Made by a program: the position numbers and the translations under genes. This document shows, piece by piece, positions 48,133 to 59,100 of a stretch of 64,000 nucleotides of DNA. Each line of letters begins with the position of its first letter. Position 1 is the stretch's first letter. The notes beneath the pieces are model-generated. The model worked only from the letters and a program-made list of their open reading frames with translations, was not told the DNA's origin and ran no database searches. This DNA is from Sipunculus nudus (taxonomy: Eukaryota; Annelida; Sipuncula; Golfingiida; Sipunculidae), in contig CM049311.1 in NCBI GenBank assembly GCA_026874595.1, positions 18,561,676 through 18,625,675 of the forward strand. The letters are read 5' to 3'.

Positions 48133-48159
48133 ACGTTATGGTATGCTCTTGTGTCTAAT

Positions 48160-48330
48160 AGCCACATACTCTGTTTTCCCCTGGAACGTAGAGATCCGCT
48201 AAATAAAACATTTTATTAACTCTCGGCTATGGGGCAGGTACCCTTTAAGTGCTCATGTGCCAAATATCAATAGAATCCGTCTATAAATGCAAACTCTGCT
48301 TTCCCCTGCTATTCATAGATCAGCTTAATG

Positions 48331-48363
<33 letters not shown>

Positions 48364-48480
48364 TTTGGTATGAGGCAGTTACCCTTTAGGTGCCCATGTG
48401 CCAAAAAGCGATAAAATTACTCCGTATATAATCGAATGCACTGTTTTCCCCTGGAACGCAGAGGTAAACTAAATAATTGA
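48160..48480. repeat. Three ~135-bp diverged repeats after the Ulp1-PHD remnant
   Basis: CTGYTTTCCCCTGGAACG-type text at about 48168, 48295 and 48440 alternates with GGCAGKTACCCTTTARGTGC and CATGTGCCAAA. An (AAT)n-A-run (48330-48362) lies inside. Probably the 3' part of the same element. Confidence 0.65.
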
Positions 48481-48661
48481 AAATGCAAAAGGAACGAGTA
48501 ACACAATACACATACGGTGAACATAGATTTTATTCAACTGCCTCCTCGTGACACTGACCGGGCAACAGGCACTTTGATATAACTCTCTCAGAGATATATC
48601 AATGTCCCTCAAAGGGTTGAAATTTATAAAAAAAATATAAGTAGCATTACTGGTTAAAGTA

Positions 48662-49005
48662 TGTATATATCATCAGGCCGGGCCATTGGACATGCAGGTG
48701 GCGGCATCAGTGGTGGACAGTGGGAAGCACTCATGCAGTGGAGCGATGGCAAGATGGCGGCCCAGGAATCCCTCCGGGTGGTCTCCGGGTGAGCTATGTT
48801 TGGATAACATAATTAACCCTTTAAACATTTGCAATTTAAGCATCCTAATATGTGTAAAACGTGATCAGGAAATGTATGGGAATAATATAATACGAATATA
48901 TGCCCTATTAATAAATATATGGACGTCTCCGGGTGTGCCTAAAACCCGGAGAGAACGGCCGGACGTACAAATAAAACCCGGAGTTGTCCATATCTTTATT
49001 CATAC
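48662..49005 (+). repeat. YY1-motif dispersed repeat, copy 2
   Basis: Plus-strand counterpart of the copy at 38361-38640, sharing CAGGCCGGGCCATT, GGCAAGATGGCGGCCCAGG and TATGTTTGGATAACATAATT. A CCGGGTGAG donor-like site follows the YY1 motif. This copy has an extra CCCGGAGA-rich segment before the closing ATATCTTTATTYATA. Confidence 0.65.
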
Positions 49006-49049
49006 GGCCTAAACTCATATTATCATGGTTTAGTATATGTGATGATAGC

Positions 49050-49660
49050 CTTTTTGCCTGCGGAAGATTTTTAGTATTAGTTGAAGGATGGTTTGAATGG
49101 TAATTTATATAATTTGGTTGATCTTGGGTTTAATGAATGGCTTGTACCGTCCGGTATTTAAGTCTAAGTTGATGTCTAGGAAGTTGACCGAGTTTAAATG
49201 TGTCTGAACTTAATGGTTTGCCCATTTTATTGGAATATTCTGTTGAGCATTTTCCTTGTGGGGTAAGCGTCGCCGCATAGTGTTGATCGTGAGACAGCGA
49301 GGCCGTCGTCACGATATAGACCTATGCCTTCCAGGTTCAGTTTTTTTCGCGAGGTCGTTTTATATATAAATGATGAAGAGTTTTAGTAATGCATTATCTA
49401 AATAAGCAGAGACCAACTACGGCTAAAATTTAATTCCAACTGACCAAGTGTAACCCCACCAACTGACTTGTTATTTCGGATACTCATAATAAATAATTCA
49501 AGTGCAGGAACAAATAAGTGCGCGAGAACAGGCACTCCTGAAGAACATCTCCCTTTGAATGAAATCGTTCTGACATAAAAGCTTTGGTCAATAAACTGCT
49601 GCTTTTGTCTGTATTAAAGAGCAATCCAAAATAGTACATTGTTTATTGTTCTAAATTTGT
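49050..49660 (-). pseudogene. Reverse-transcriptase fragment with Y-R-D-D core
   Basis: Minus-strand translation in shifting frames gives N-N-K-S-V-G-G-V-T-L-G-Q-L-E-L, then L-E-G-I-G-L-Y-R-D-D-G-L-A-V-S (catalytic loop, about 49332-49296) and V-N-F-L-D-I-N-L-D-L-N-T-G-R-Y-K-P-F-I-K-P. These resemble an animal RT family with Y-R-D-D-G-L-A and N-F-L-D-V-T-x-D-L motifs, possibly Penelope- or DIRS-like; I cannot assign it. Several frameshifts and stops show it is dead. Confidence 0.5.
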
Positions 49661-49737
49661 TTGCCGTAAGAAATCTCTTTCCAAGGTGCCGATCACCTAC
49701 TCAAACGAAGCCAGGAAAAAACAGATTTGTAATTTTT

Positions 49738-52700
49738 TTGCTTGCCGGAAATCTTCGATTTCTGCAAGCAGGTTGGTCAGTCGCGGATGTCTGTTTGTCT
49801 GTTTGTTGCTTGCCGGAAATCTTCGATTTCTGCAAGCAGGTTGGTCAGTCGCGGATGTCTGTTTGTCTGTTTGTTTGTTTGTTGCTTGCCGGAAATCTTC
49901 GATTTCGGCAAGCAGGTTGGTCAGTCGCGGATGTCTGTTTGTTTGTCTGTTTGTCTGTCTGTCTGTGTACTCTCTACAGGCCACAATTTTGCAGCAATTG
50001 TCTTTAAACTTATACAGCTGGTAGACAAGCAAAAGTCCTCGGGGCCTATTGTTTTTGGGCAATACAGGTCAAAGGTCAAGGTCAAGGTCATCAAAACTTC
50101 TCAAAACGGTTTTTTCTTCATATCTTTGTCACTATTAGTCGTATCTTCTTCAAACATAGCTCATTTTAAACATCATTCCAAGGCCAGTCATCTGGTGTGT
50201 AGCTCTTTCAAATTTGCCGTAACCATGGTTACGAATTTTTGGGAAAAAGTCATGATATTCGAAAATAAAGGGCCTTATTTTTCTAACTTTGGCAGTTTTA
50301 CAGCTAGAGAGGTCTAGTTTTTTGCATCAGGTAGCATTTAACAAGTACTGCAAGATTTTATTACAGGTCTCGCGATATCTCGTATAATATCTCGTCAAAC
50401 GAGATATTTCGAGATTTCAGTAATCTTGCCCTGGAGGTCACAGTTTTGCAGGAATCTTTTTGAAACTGACATATCGTAAGTCCTACACTATTATCTCGAA
50501 ACTGTTTTTCCATTTTTTGAATGCAGCCGCTAGGTGGCGCTGTATGCAAACCTCCCCAACATATCATGTTTTGGCCATATCTCCAAAACTGTGAGCCTCA
50601 ATTACATAAACTATAGCTTATGTTCTTCCTCTGAGTCTTTTCTAAATCCTGGTGGAGTCATTTTGACTCAATCTTGAGTCACTTTGTCAGTGTGTCCGTC
50701 TGTTTCTCAGTTTTCATCAAATTCGCCTGCTTACCGGTTTTGGCGTCTCACATATAGTATTCTACAGGCCACAGTTTTGAAAGAATCCTTTTAAAACTAT
50801 TACATCTTATGTCTTACACTAATATCTCGAAACGGATTTTTCATTCTCCAGAATTGGCCGCTAGGGGGGGGTGCAATCAAACTTGCACAACATATAATTT
50901 TTTGGCCATATCTCCAAAACTATAAACCTCATTTACATAAACTATAGCTTATTTTCTTCCTCTGGGTCTTTCAAAAAACCTGGTGTATTCATTTGGTCTC
51001 AATCTTGAGTCACTTTGTCTGTGGGTCCGTCTGTTTCTCAGTTGTCCTCAAATCCGCTTGCTTGCGTCTCACATATAGTATTCTACAGGCCACAGTTTTG
51101 AAAGAATCCTTTTAAAACTATTACATCTTATGTCTTACACTAATATCTCGAAACGGATTTTTCATTTTCCAGAATTGGCCGCTAGGGGGCGGTGCAATCA
51201 AACTTGCACAACATATCATTTTTTGGCCATATCTCCAAAACTATAAATCTCATTTACATAAACTATAGCTTATTTTCTTCCTCTGGGTCTTTCAAAAAAC
51301 CTGGAGTATTCATTTGGTCTCAATCTTGAGTCACTTTGTCTGTGTGTCCGTCTGTTTCTCAGTTGTCCTCAAATCCGCTTGCTTGCCGGTTCTGGCGTCT
51401 CACATATAGCATTCTACAGGCCACAGTTTTGAAAGAATCCTTTTAAAACTATTACATCTTATGTCTTACACTAATATCTCGAAACCGATTTTTTATTTTC
51501 CAGAATTGGCCACTAGGGGGCGGTGCACTCAAACTTACACAACATATCATTTTTTGGCCATATCTCCAAAACTATAAACCTCATTTACATAAACTATAGC
51601 TTATTATCTTCCTCTGAGGTTTCTTCATAACATGATTAAGTCATCTGTTCACAATCTTGGGTCAGTTTGTCAGTATGTTGTCTGTTTGTCAGTTGTCCTC
51701 AATTTCGCCTGCTTCCTGGTTCTTGCGTTTCACATGTAGCATTCTACTGGCCACAGTTTTGCAGGAATCGTTTTGTAAATTACACTTGTCATATATCGTG
51801 ATGATATCTGGAAGTCCTATGTTTATTATTCAAATAAATGAAAGGTCAAGGTCAAGGTGATCAAAATATATCAAAATCTTATTTTCTTTAGAACTTTATT
51901 AATATTGGTTCTTTCTTCACAAACAATGGATTATTTTCTTTCACTTTGACACTGCTCGATCATCTGACTTACTTTACATCATTTCCGGCAAGCGCGTGAC
52001 CTCAGGTCATCTAGTTTGTTTGTTTGTCTGTCTGTCTGTCTGTGTACTCTCTACAGGCCACAATTTTCCAGCAATTGTCTTTAAACTTATACAGCTGGTA
52101 GACAAGCAAAAGTCCTCGGGGCCTATTGTTTTTGGGCAATACAGGTCAAAGGTCAAGGTCAAGGTCGTCAAAACTTCTCAAAACGGTTTTTTCTTCATAT
52201 CTTTGTCACTATTAGTCGTATCTTCTTCAAACATAGCTCATTTTAAACATCATTCCAAGGCCAGTCATCTGGTGTGTAGCTGACTCAAATTTGCGGTGAC
52301 CATGGTTACGAATTTTTGGGAAAAAGTCATGACATTCGAAAATAAGGGGCCTTATTTTTCTAACTTTGGCAGTTTTACAGTTAGAGAGGTCTAGTTTTTT
52401 GCATCAGGTAGCATTTAACAAGTACTGCAAGATTTTATTACAGGTCTCGCGATATCTCGTAAAATATCTCGTCAAACGAGATATTTCGAGATTTCAGTAA
52501 TCTTGCCCTGGAGGTCACAGTTTTGCAGGAATCTTTTTGAAACTGACATAGCGTAAGTCCTACACTATTATCTCGAAACAGTTTTTCCATTTTTTGAATG
52601 CAGCCGCTAGGTGGCGCTGTATGCAAACCTCCCCAACATATCATGTTTTGCCGATATCTCCAAAACTGTGAGCCTCAATTACATAAACTATAGCTTATTT

Positions 52701-53770
52701 TCTTCCTCTGAGTCTTTTCTAAATCCTGGTGGAGTCATTTTGACTCAATCTTGAGTCACTTATTCAGTGTGTCCGTCTGTTTCTCAGTTTTCATCAAACT
52801 CGCCGGCTTACCGGTTATGGCGTCTCACATATAGCATTCTACAGCTCACAGTTTTGAAAGAATCCTTTTAAAACTATTACATCTTATGTCTTACACTAAT
52901 ATCTCGAAACGGATTTTTCCTTTTCCAGAATTGGCTGCTAGGGGGCGGTACACTCAAACTTGCACAACATATCATTTTTTGGCCATATCTCCAAAACTAT
53001 AAACCTCATTTACATAAACTATAGCTTATTTTCTTCCTCTGGGTCTTTCCAAAAACCTGGTGTATTCATTTGATCTCAATCTTGAGTCACTTTGTCTGTG
53101 TGTCCGTCTGTTTCTCAGTTGTCCTCAAAATCGCCTGCTTGCCGGTTCTTGCGTCTCACATATAGCATTCTACAGGCCACAGTTTTGAAAGAATCCTTTT
53201 AAAACTATTACATCTTATGTCTTACACTAAAATCTCGAAACGATTTTTTCATTTTCCAGATAAGGCCGCTAGGGGGCGGTGCACTCAAACTTGCACAACA
53301 TATCATTTTTTGGCCATATCTCCAAAAGTATAAACCTCATTTACATAAACTATAGCTTATTATCTTCCTCTGAGGTTTCTCCATCACAGGATTAAGTCAA
53401 CTGGTCTCAATCTTGGGTTAGTTTGTCAGTATGTTTGTCTGTTTGTCAGTTGTCCTCAATTTCGCCTGCTTCCAGGTGCTTGCGTCTCACATGTAGCATT
53501 CTACTGGACAGTTTTGAAGGAATCGTTTTGTAAATTACACTTGTCATATATCATGATGATATCTGGAAGTCCTATGTTTATTATTCAAATTAGTCAAAGG
53601 TCAAGGACAAGGTGATCAAAATATATCAAAATCTTATTTTTTTAGAACTTTGTTAATATTGGTATTTTCTTCACAAACTATGGATTATTTTCTTTCACTT
53701 TGACACTGACGTTCATCTGACTAACTTTACATCAATTCCGGCAAGCGCGTGACCTCAGGTCATCTAGTTT
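49738..53770. repeat. Older, diverged satellite region built from ~331-bp subunits
   Basis: Two long irregular units begin near 49738 and 52010; their TGTACTCTCTACAGGCCA landmarks are at 49966 and 52043. Inside each, ~331-bp subunits share CACAGTTTTG, TTACACTA(A/T)TATCTCGAAA, GCTAGGGGGCG, CATATCTCCAAAACT and AATCTTGAGTCACTTTGTC. The unit starts carry three (49738) copies of a 66-76-bp mini-repeat with a GCTTGCCGGAAAT hairpin. Open frames here are shadows of the (TGTC)n-rich repeat, not genes. Confidence 0.85.
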
Positions 53771-55347
53771 GTTTGTTGCTTGCCGGAAATCTTCGATTTC
53801 TGCAAGCAGGTTGGTCAGTCGCGGATGTCTGTTTGTCTGTTTGTTTGTTTGTTTGTCTGTCTGTCTGTCTGTGTACTCTCTACAGGCCATAATTTTAAGG
53901 CAATTGCCTTATAACTTATACAGCTGGTAGACAAGCAAAAGTCCTCGGGGCCTATTGTTTTGGGCAGTACAGGTCAAAGGTCAAGGTCAAGGTCATCAAA
54001 AGTTCTCAAAACGGTTTTTTCTTCATATCTTTGTCACTATTAGTCGTATCTTCTTCAAACATAGCTCATTTTAAACGTCATTCCAAGGCCAGTCATCTGG
54101 TGTGTAGCTGACTCAAATTTGCCGTAACCATGGTTACGAATTTTTGGGAAAAATTCATGATATTCTGAAATAAGGGGTCTTATTTTTCTAACTTTGTCAG
54201 TTTTAAAGCTAGAGAGGTCTAGTTTTTTGCATCAGGTAGCATTTAACAAGTACTGCAAGATTTTATTAAAATTCTCGCGATATCTCGTACAATATCTCGT
54301 CAAACGAGATATTTCGAGATTTCAGTAATCTTGCCCTGAAGGCCACAGTTTTGCAGGAATCTTTTTGAAACTGACATATTGGAAATCCTACACTATTATC
54401 TCGAAATCAATTTTTCATTTTTTTAATTCGCCCGCTAGGGGGCGCTGGGTGCAAACCTCTCCAACATATCATGTTTTGGCAATATCTCCAAAATTATAAG
54501 CCTCAATTACAAAAACTATAGTTTATTTTTTTCCTCTAAGTCTTCTTCATGAACTCGTTTAGTCATCTGGTCTCAATCTTGTGTCACTTTGTCTGTGTGT
54601 CTGTTTCTCAGTTGTCCTCAAATCCGCTTGCTTGCCGGTTCTTGCGTCTCACATATAGCATTCTACAGGCCACAGTTTTGAAAGAATCTTTTTAAAACTA
54701 TTACATCTTATGTCTTACACTAATATCTCGAAACGGATTTTCCATTTTCCAGAATTGGCCGCTAGGGGGCGCTGCACATGACCCTCACACACATATCATC
54801 ATATTGGCCATATCTCTAAAACCCAAAGACTCAATTACATAAACCATAGCTTATGTTCTTCGTCTGAGTCTTCTCCATAACCTGGTTAAGTCATCTGGTC
54901 TCGGTCTTGTGTCACTTTGTCAGTATGTCCATATAAACGGAGGGAAACCTGAATGCACAGAGTCATGCAGGAATGCACGATGACACGCGTTTTAGTAAGA
55001 CAAAGACTCGTGTAGGTATGAGCGACAATCAGCGCAGTTTGCTCGTTTTGTGTAGGGTCCATCGGGCCAAATGCCAATTCAGGCCCGCAGCCGACGGGAT
55101 GAATTAATTGGCGTAGCGGGGACCACGGCCATTTCCTGGTAAAAACTTGGGAATAAATATACCGGACGGGCTGACCATTTTCTCAGGGCCATAGGAATGT
55201 CACCATTCCAGTGTGCCCTCAGACCTGGTCAGACCTGGTCAGACCTAAAACGCGTGCCTGCACATCTGTGCGCATGCAGGTGATTGCTGTCCAAAGTTTC
55301 GGTCGGTGAGTCCTTCAGGAAAGGACCCGAACGGTTTTTTTTTTTAA
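53771..55347. repeat. Transitional, diverged copy of the 1672-bp unit
   Basis: The left half differs from the homogeneous units by many substitutions and small indels. From about 54590 rightward it becomes nearly identical to them (for instance the 54886-55280 segment equals 56558-56952). This is the edge of the homogenised array. Confidence 0.85.
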
Positions 55348-55349
55348 TT

Positions 55350-55541
55350 GCTCGCCGGAAATCTTCCATTTCTGCAGGCAGGTTGGCCAGTCGCAAATAT
55401 CTGTTTATTGCTTGCCGGAAATCTTCGATTTCTGCAAGCAGGTTGGTCAGTCGCGGATGTCTGTTTGTCTGTTTGTTGCTTGCCGGAAATCTTCGATTTC
55501 TGCAAGCAGGTTGGTCAGTCGCGGATGTCTGTTTGTCTGTT
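55350..55541. repeat. 58-68-bp hairpin mini-repeats at the start of each 1672-bp unit (first unit shown)
   Basis: Three consecutive copies contain GCTTGCCGGAAAT, CTTCG and ATTTCTGCAAGC (a diverged form in the first). The arms pair over about 13 bp around a CTTCG loop. The set recurs every 1672 bases, and a three-copy set occurs at 49738-49935. Confidence 0.85.
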
Positions 55542-55659
55542 TGTCTGTCTGTCTGTCTGTGTACTCTCTACAGGCCACAATTTTCCAGCAATTGCTTTCA
55601 AACTTATACAGCTGGTAGACAATCAAAAGTCCTCGAGGCCTATTGTTATTGGCCGACAT

Positions 55660-55684
55660 AGGTCCAAGGTCAAGGTCAAGGTCA
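55660..55684 (+). promoter_or_regulatory. Nuclear-receptor half-site run in each satellite unit (first unit shown)
   Basis: AGGTCC, then after one base three abutting AGGTCA half-sites (55667-55684), each preceded so as to read TCAAGGTCA in two cases. Older copies (50066-50090) have four AGGTCA sites in DR1-DR0-DR0 arrangement. Binding is inferred only from consensus. Confidence 0.35.
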
Positions 55685-56099
55685 TCAAAAGTATACAAAA
55701 CGGTTTTTTGTTCATATCTGTGTTAATATTGGTCGTATCTACTTCAACAGTAGCTCATTTTAATCGTCATTCCAAGGCCTGTTTTCTGGTGTGTAGCTGA
55801 CTCAATTTGCGGTAACCATGGTAACGCATTTTTGGGGAAAAATGCTGATATTTTTCTAAATTTGTCAGTTTTAAAGCTACAGAGGTCTAGTTTTTTGCTT
55901 CAGGTAGCATTCACCTAGTACTACAAGATTCTATTAAGAGTCTCGCAATATCTCGTATAATATCTCGTCAAACGAGATAATTCGAGATTTCAGTAATCTT
56001 GCCCTGGAGGCCACAGTTTTGCAGGAATCTTTTTGAAACTGGCATATCTTAAGTCCTACACTATTATCTCGAAATCAATTTTTCATTTTTTTAATGCGG

Positions 56100-56115
56100 C
56101 CGCTAGGGGGCGCTG
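56100..56115 (+). promoter_or_regulatory. CTCF-like motif, first of two per satellite unit
   Basis: CCGCTAGGGGGCGCTG resembles the bilaterian CTCF core (CCASYAGRKGGCRS-type). The equivalent second site in this unit is at 56431-56446. Further copies occur at 57772, 58103, 59444, 59775, 61116, 61447, 62788 and 63119, with diverged ones at 50527-54759. All have the same orientation. Confidence 0.35.
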
Positions 56116-59100
56116 GGTGCAAACCTCCCCAACATATCATGTTTTGGCAATATCTCCAAAATTATAAGCCTCAATTACAAAAACTATAGTTTATTTTTTT
56201 CATCTAAGTCTTCTTCATGAACTCGTTTAGTCATCTGGTCTCAATCTTGTGTCACTTTGTCTGTGTGTCCGTCTGTTTCTTAGTTGTCCTCAAATCCGCT
56301 TGCTTGCCGGTTCTTGCGTCTCACATATAGCCTTCTACAGGACACAGTTTTGAAAGAATATTTTTAAAACTATTACATCTAATGTCTCACACTAATATCT
56401 CGAAACGGATTTTCCATTTTCCAGAATTGGCCGCTAGGGGGCGCTGCACATGACCCTCACACACATATCATCATATTGGCCATATCTCTAAAACCCAAAG
56501 ACTCAATTACATAAACCATAGCTTATGTTCTTCGTCTGAGTCTTCTCCATAACCTGGTTAAGTCATCTGGTCTCGGTCTTGTGTCACTTTGTCAGTATGT
56601 CCATATAAACGGAGGGAAACCTGAATGCACAGAGTCATGCAGGAATGCACGATGACACGCGTTTTAGTAAGACAAAGACTCGTGTAGGTATGAGCGACAA
56701 TCAGCGCAGTTTGCTCGTTTTGTGTAGGGTCCATCGGGCCAAATGCCAATTCAGGCCCGCAGCCGACGGGATGAATTAATTGGCGTAGCGGGGACCACGG
56801 CCATTTCCTGGTAAAAACTTGGGAATAAATATACCGGACGGGCTGACCATTTTCTCAGGGCCATAGGAATGTCACCATTCCAGTGTGCCCTCAGACCTGG
56901 TCAGACCTGGTCAGACCTAAAACGCGTGCCTGCACATCTGTGCGCATGCAGGTGATTGCTGTCCAAAGTTTCGGTCGGTGAGTCCTTCAGGAAAGGACCC
57001 GAACGGTTTTTTTTTTTAATTGCTCGCCGGAAATCTTCCATTTCTGCAGGCAGGTTGGCCAGTCGCAAATATCTGTTTATTGCTTGCCGGAAATCTTCGA
57101 TTTCTGCAAGCAGGTTGGTCAGTCGCGGATGTCTGTTTGTCTGTTTGTTGCTTGCCGGAAATCTTCGATTTCTGCAAGCAGGTTGGTCAGTCGCGGATGT
57201 CTGTTTGTCTGTTTGTCTGTCTGTCTGTCTGTGTACTCTCTACAGGCCACAATTTTCCAGCAATTGCTTTCAAACTTATACAGCTGGTAGACAATCAAAA
57301 GTCCTCGAGGCCTATTGTTATTGGCCGACATAGGTCCAAGGTCAAGGTCAAGGTCATCAAAAGTATACAAAACGGTTTTTTGTTCATATCTGTGTTAATA
57401 TTGGTCGTATCTACTTCAACAGTAGCTCATTTTAATCGTCATTCCAAGGCCTGTTTTCTGGTGTGTAGCTGACTCAATTTGCGGTAACCATGGTAACGCA
57501 TTTTTGGGGAAAAATGCTGATATTTTTCTAAATTTGTCAGTTTTAAAGCTACAGAGGTCTAGTTTTTTGCTTCAGGTAGCATTCACCTAGTACTACAAGA
57601 TTCTATTAAGAGTCTCGCAATATCTCGTATAATATCTCGTCAAACGAGATAATTCGAGATTTCAGTAATCTTGCCCTGGAGGCCACAGTTTTGCAGGAAT
57701 CTTTTTGAAACTGGCATATCTTAAGTCCTACACTATTATCTCGAAATCAATTTTTCATTTTTTTAATGCGGCCGCTAGGGGGCGCTGGGTGCAAACCTCC
57801 CCAACATATCATGTTTTGGCAATATCTCCAAAATTATAAGCCTCAATTACAAAAACTATAGTTTATTTTTTTCATCTAAGTCTTCTTCATGAACTCGTTT
57901 AGTCATCTGGTCTCAATCTTGTGTCACTTTGTCTGTGTGTCCGTCTGTTTCTTAGTTGTCCTCAAATCCGCTTGCTTGCCGGTTCTTGCGTCTCACATAT
58001 AGCCTTCTACAGGACACAGTTTTGAAAGAATATTTTTAAAACTATTACATCTAATGTCTCACACTAATATCTCGAAACGGATTTTCCATTTTCCAGAATT
58101 GGCCGCTAGGGGGCGCTGCACATGACCCTCACACACATATCATCATATTGGCCATATCTCTAAAACCCAAAGACTCAATTACATAAACCATAGCTTATGT
58201 TCTTCGTCTGAGTCTTCTCCATAACCTGGTTAAGTCATCTGGTCTCGGTCTTGTGTCACTTTGTCAGTATGTCCATATAAACGGAGGGAAACCTGAATGC
58301 ACAGAGTCATGCAGGAATGCACGATGACACGCGTTTTAGTAAGACAAAGACTCGTGTAGGTATGAGCGACAATCAGCGCAGTTTGCTCGTTTTGTGTAGG
58401 GTCCATCGGGCCAAATGCCAATTCAGGCCCGCAGCCGACGGGATGAATTAATTGGCGTAGCGGGGACCACGGCCATTTCCAGGTAAAAACTTGGGAATAA
58501 ATATACCGGACGGGCTGACCATTTTCTCAGGGCCATAGGAATGTCACCATTCCAGTGTGCCCTCAGACCTGGTCAGACCTGGTCAGACCTAAAACGCGTG
58601 CCTGCACATCTGTGCGCATGCAGGTGATTGCTGTCCAAAGTTTCGGTCGGTGAGTCCTTCAGGAAAGGACCCGAACGGTTTTTTTTTTTAATTGCTCGCC
58701 GGAAATCTTCCATTTCTGCAGGCAGGTTGGCCAGTCGCAAATATCTGTTTATTGCTTGCCGGAAATCTTCGATTTCTGCAAGCAGGTTGGTCAGTCGCGG
58801 ATGTCTGTTTGTCTGTTTGTTGCTTGCCGGAAATCTTCGATTTCTGCAAGCAGGTTGGTCAGTCGCGGATGTCTGTTTGTCTGTTTGTCTGTCTGTCTGT
58901 CTGTGTACTCTCTACAGGCCACAATTTTCCAGCAATTGCTTTCAAACTTATACAGCTGGTAGACAATCAAAAGTCCTCGAGGCCTATTGTTATTGGCCGA
59001 CATAGGTCCAAGGTCAAGGTCAAGGTCATCAAAAGTATACAAAACGGTTTTTTGTTCATATCTGTGTTAATATTGGTCGTATCTACTTCAACAGTAGCTC

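Noticed and set aside
49639-50317. Frames of 112-191 codons at the start of the satellite
   Set aside because: They cover the mini-repeats and (TGTC)n tract, contain V-C-L-S/F-V-C-L low complexity and K-V-K-V-K-V from the AAGGTC run, and have no domain.
55204-55260. Inverted or direct repeats CAGACCTGGT and CCTGCA/TGCAGG in the once-per-unit segment as a possible replication origin
   Set aside because: Short, and without supporting AT skew or known origin motif; noted only as local structure.
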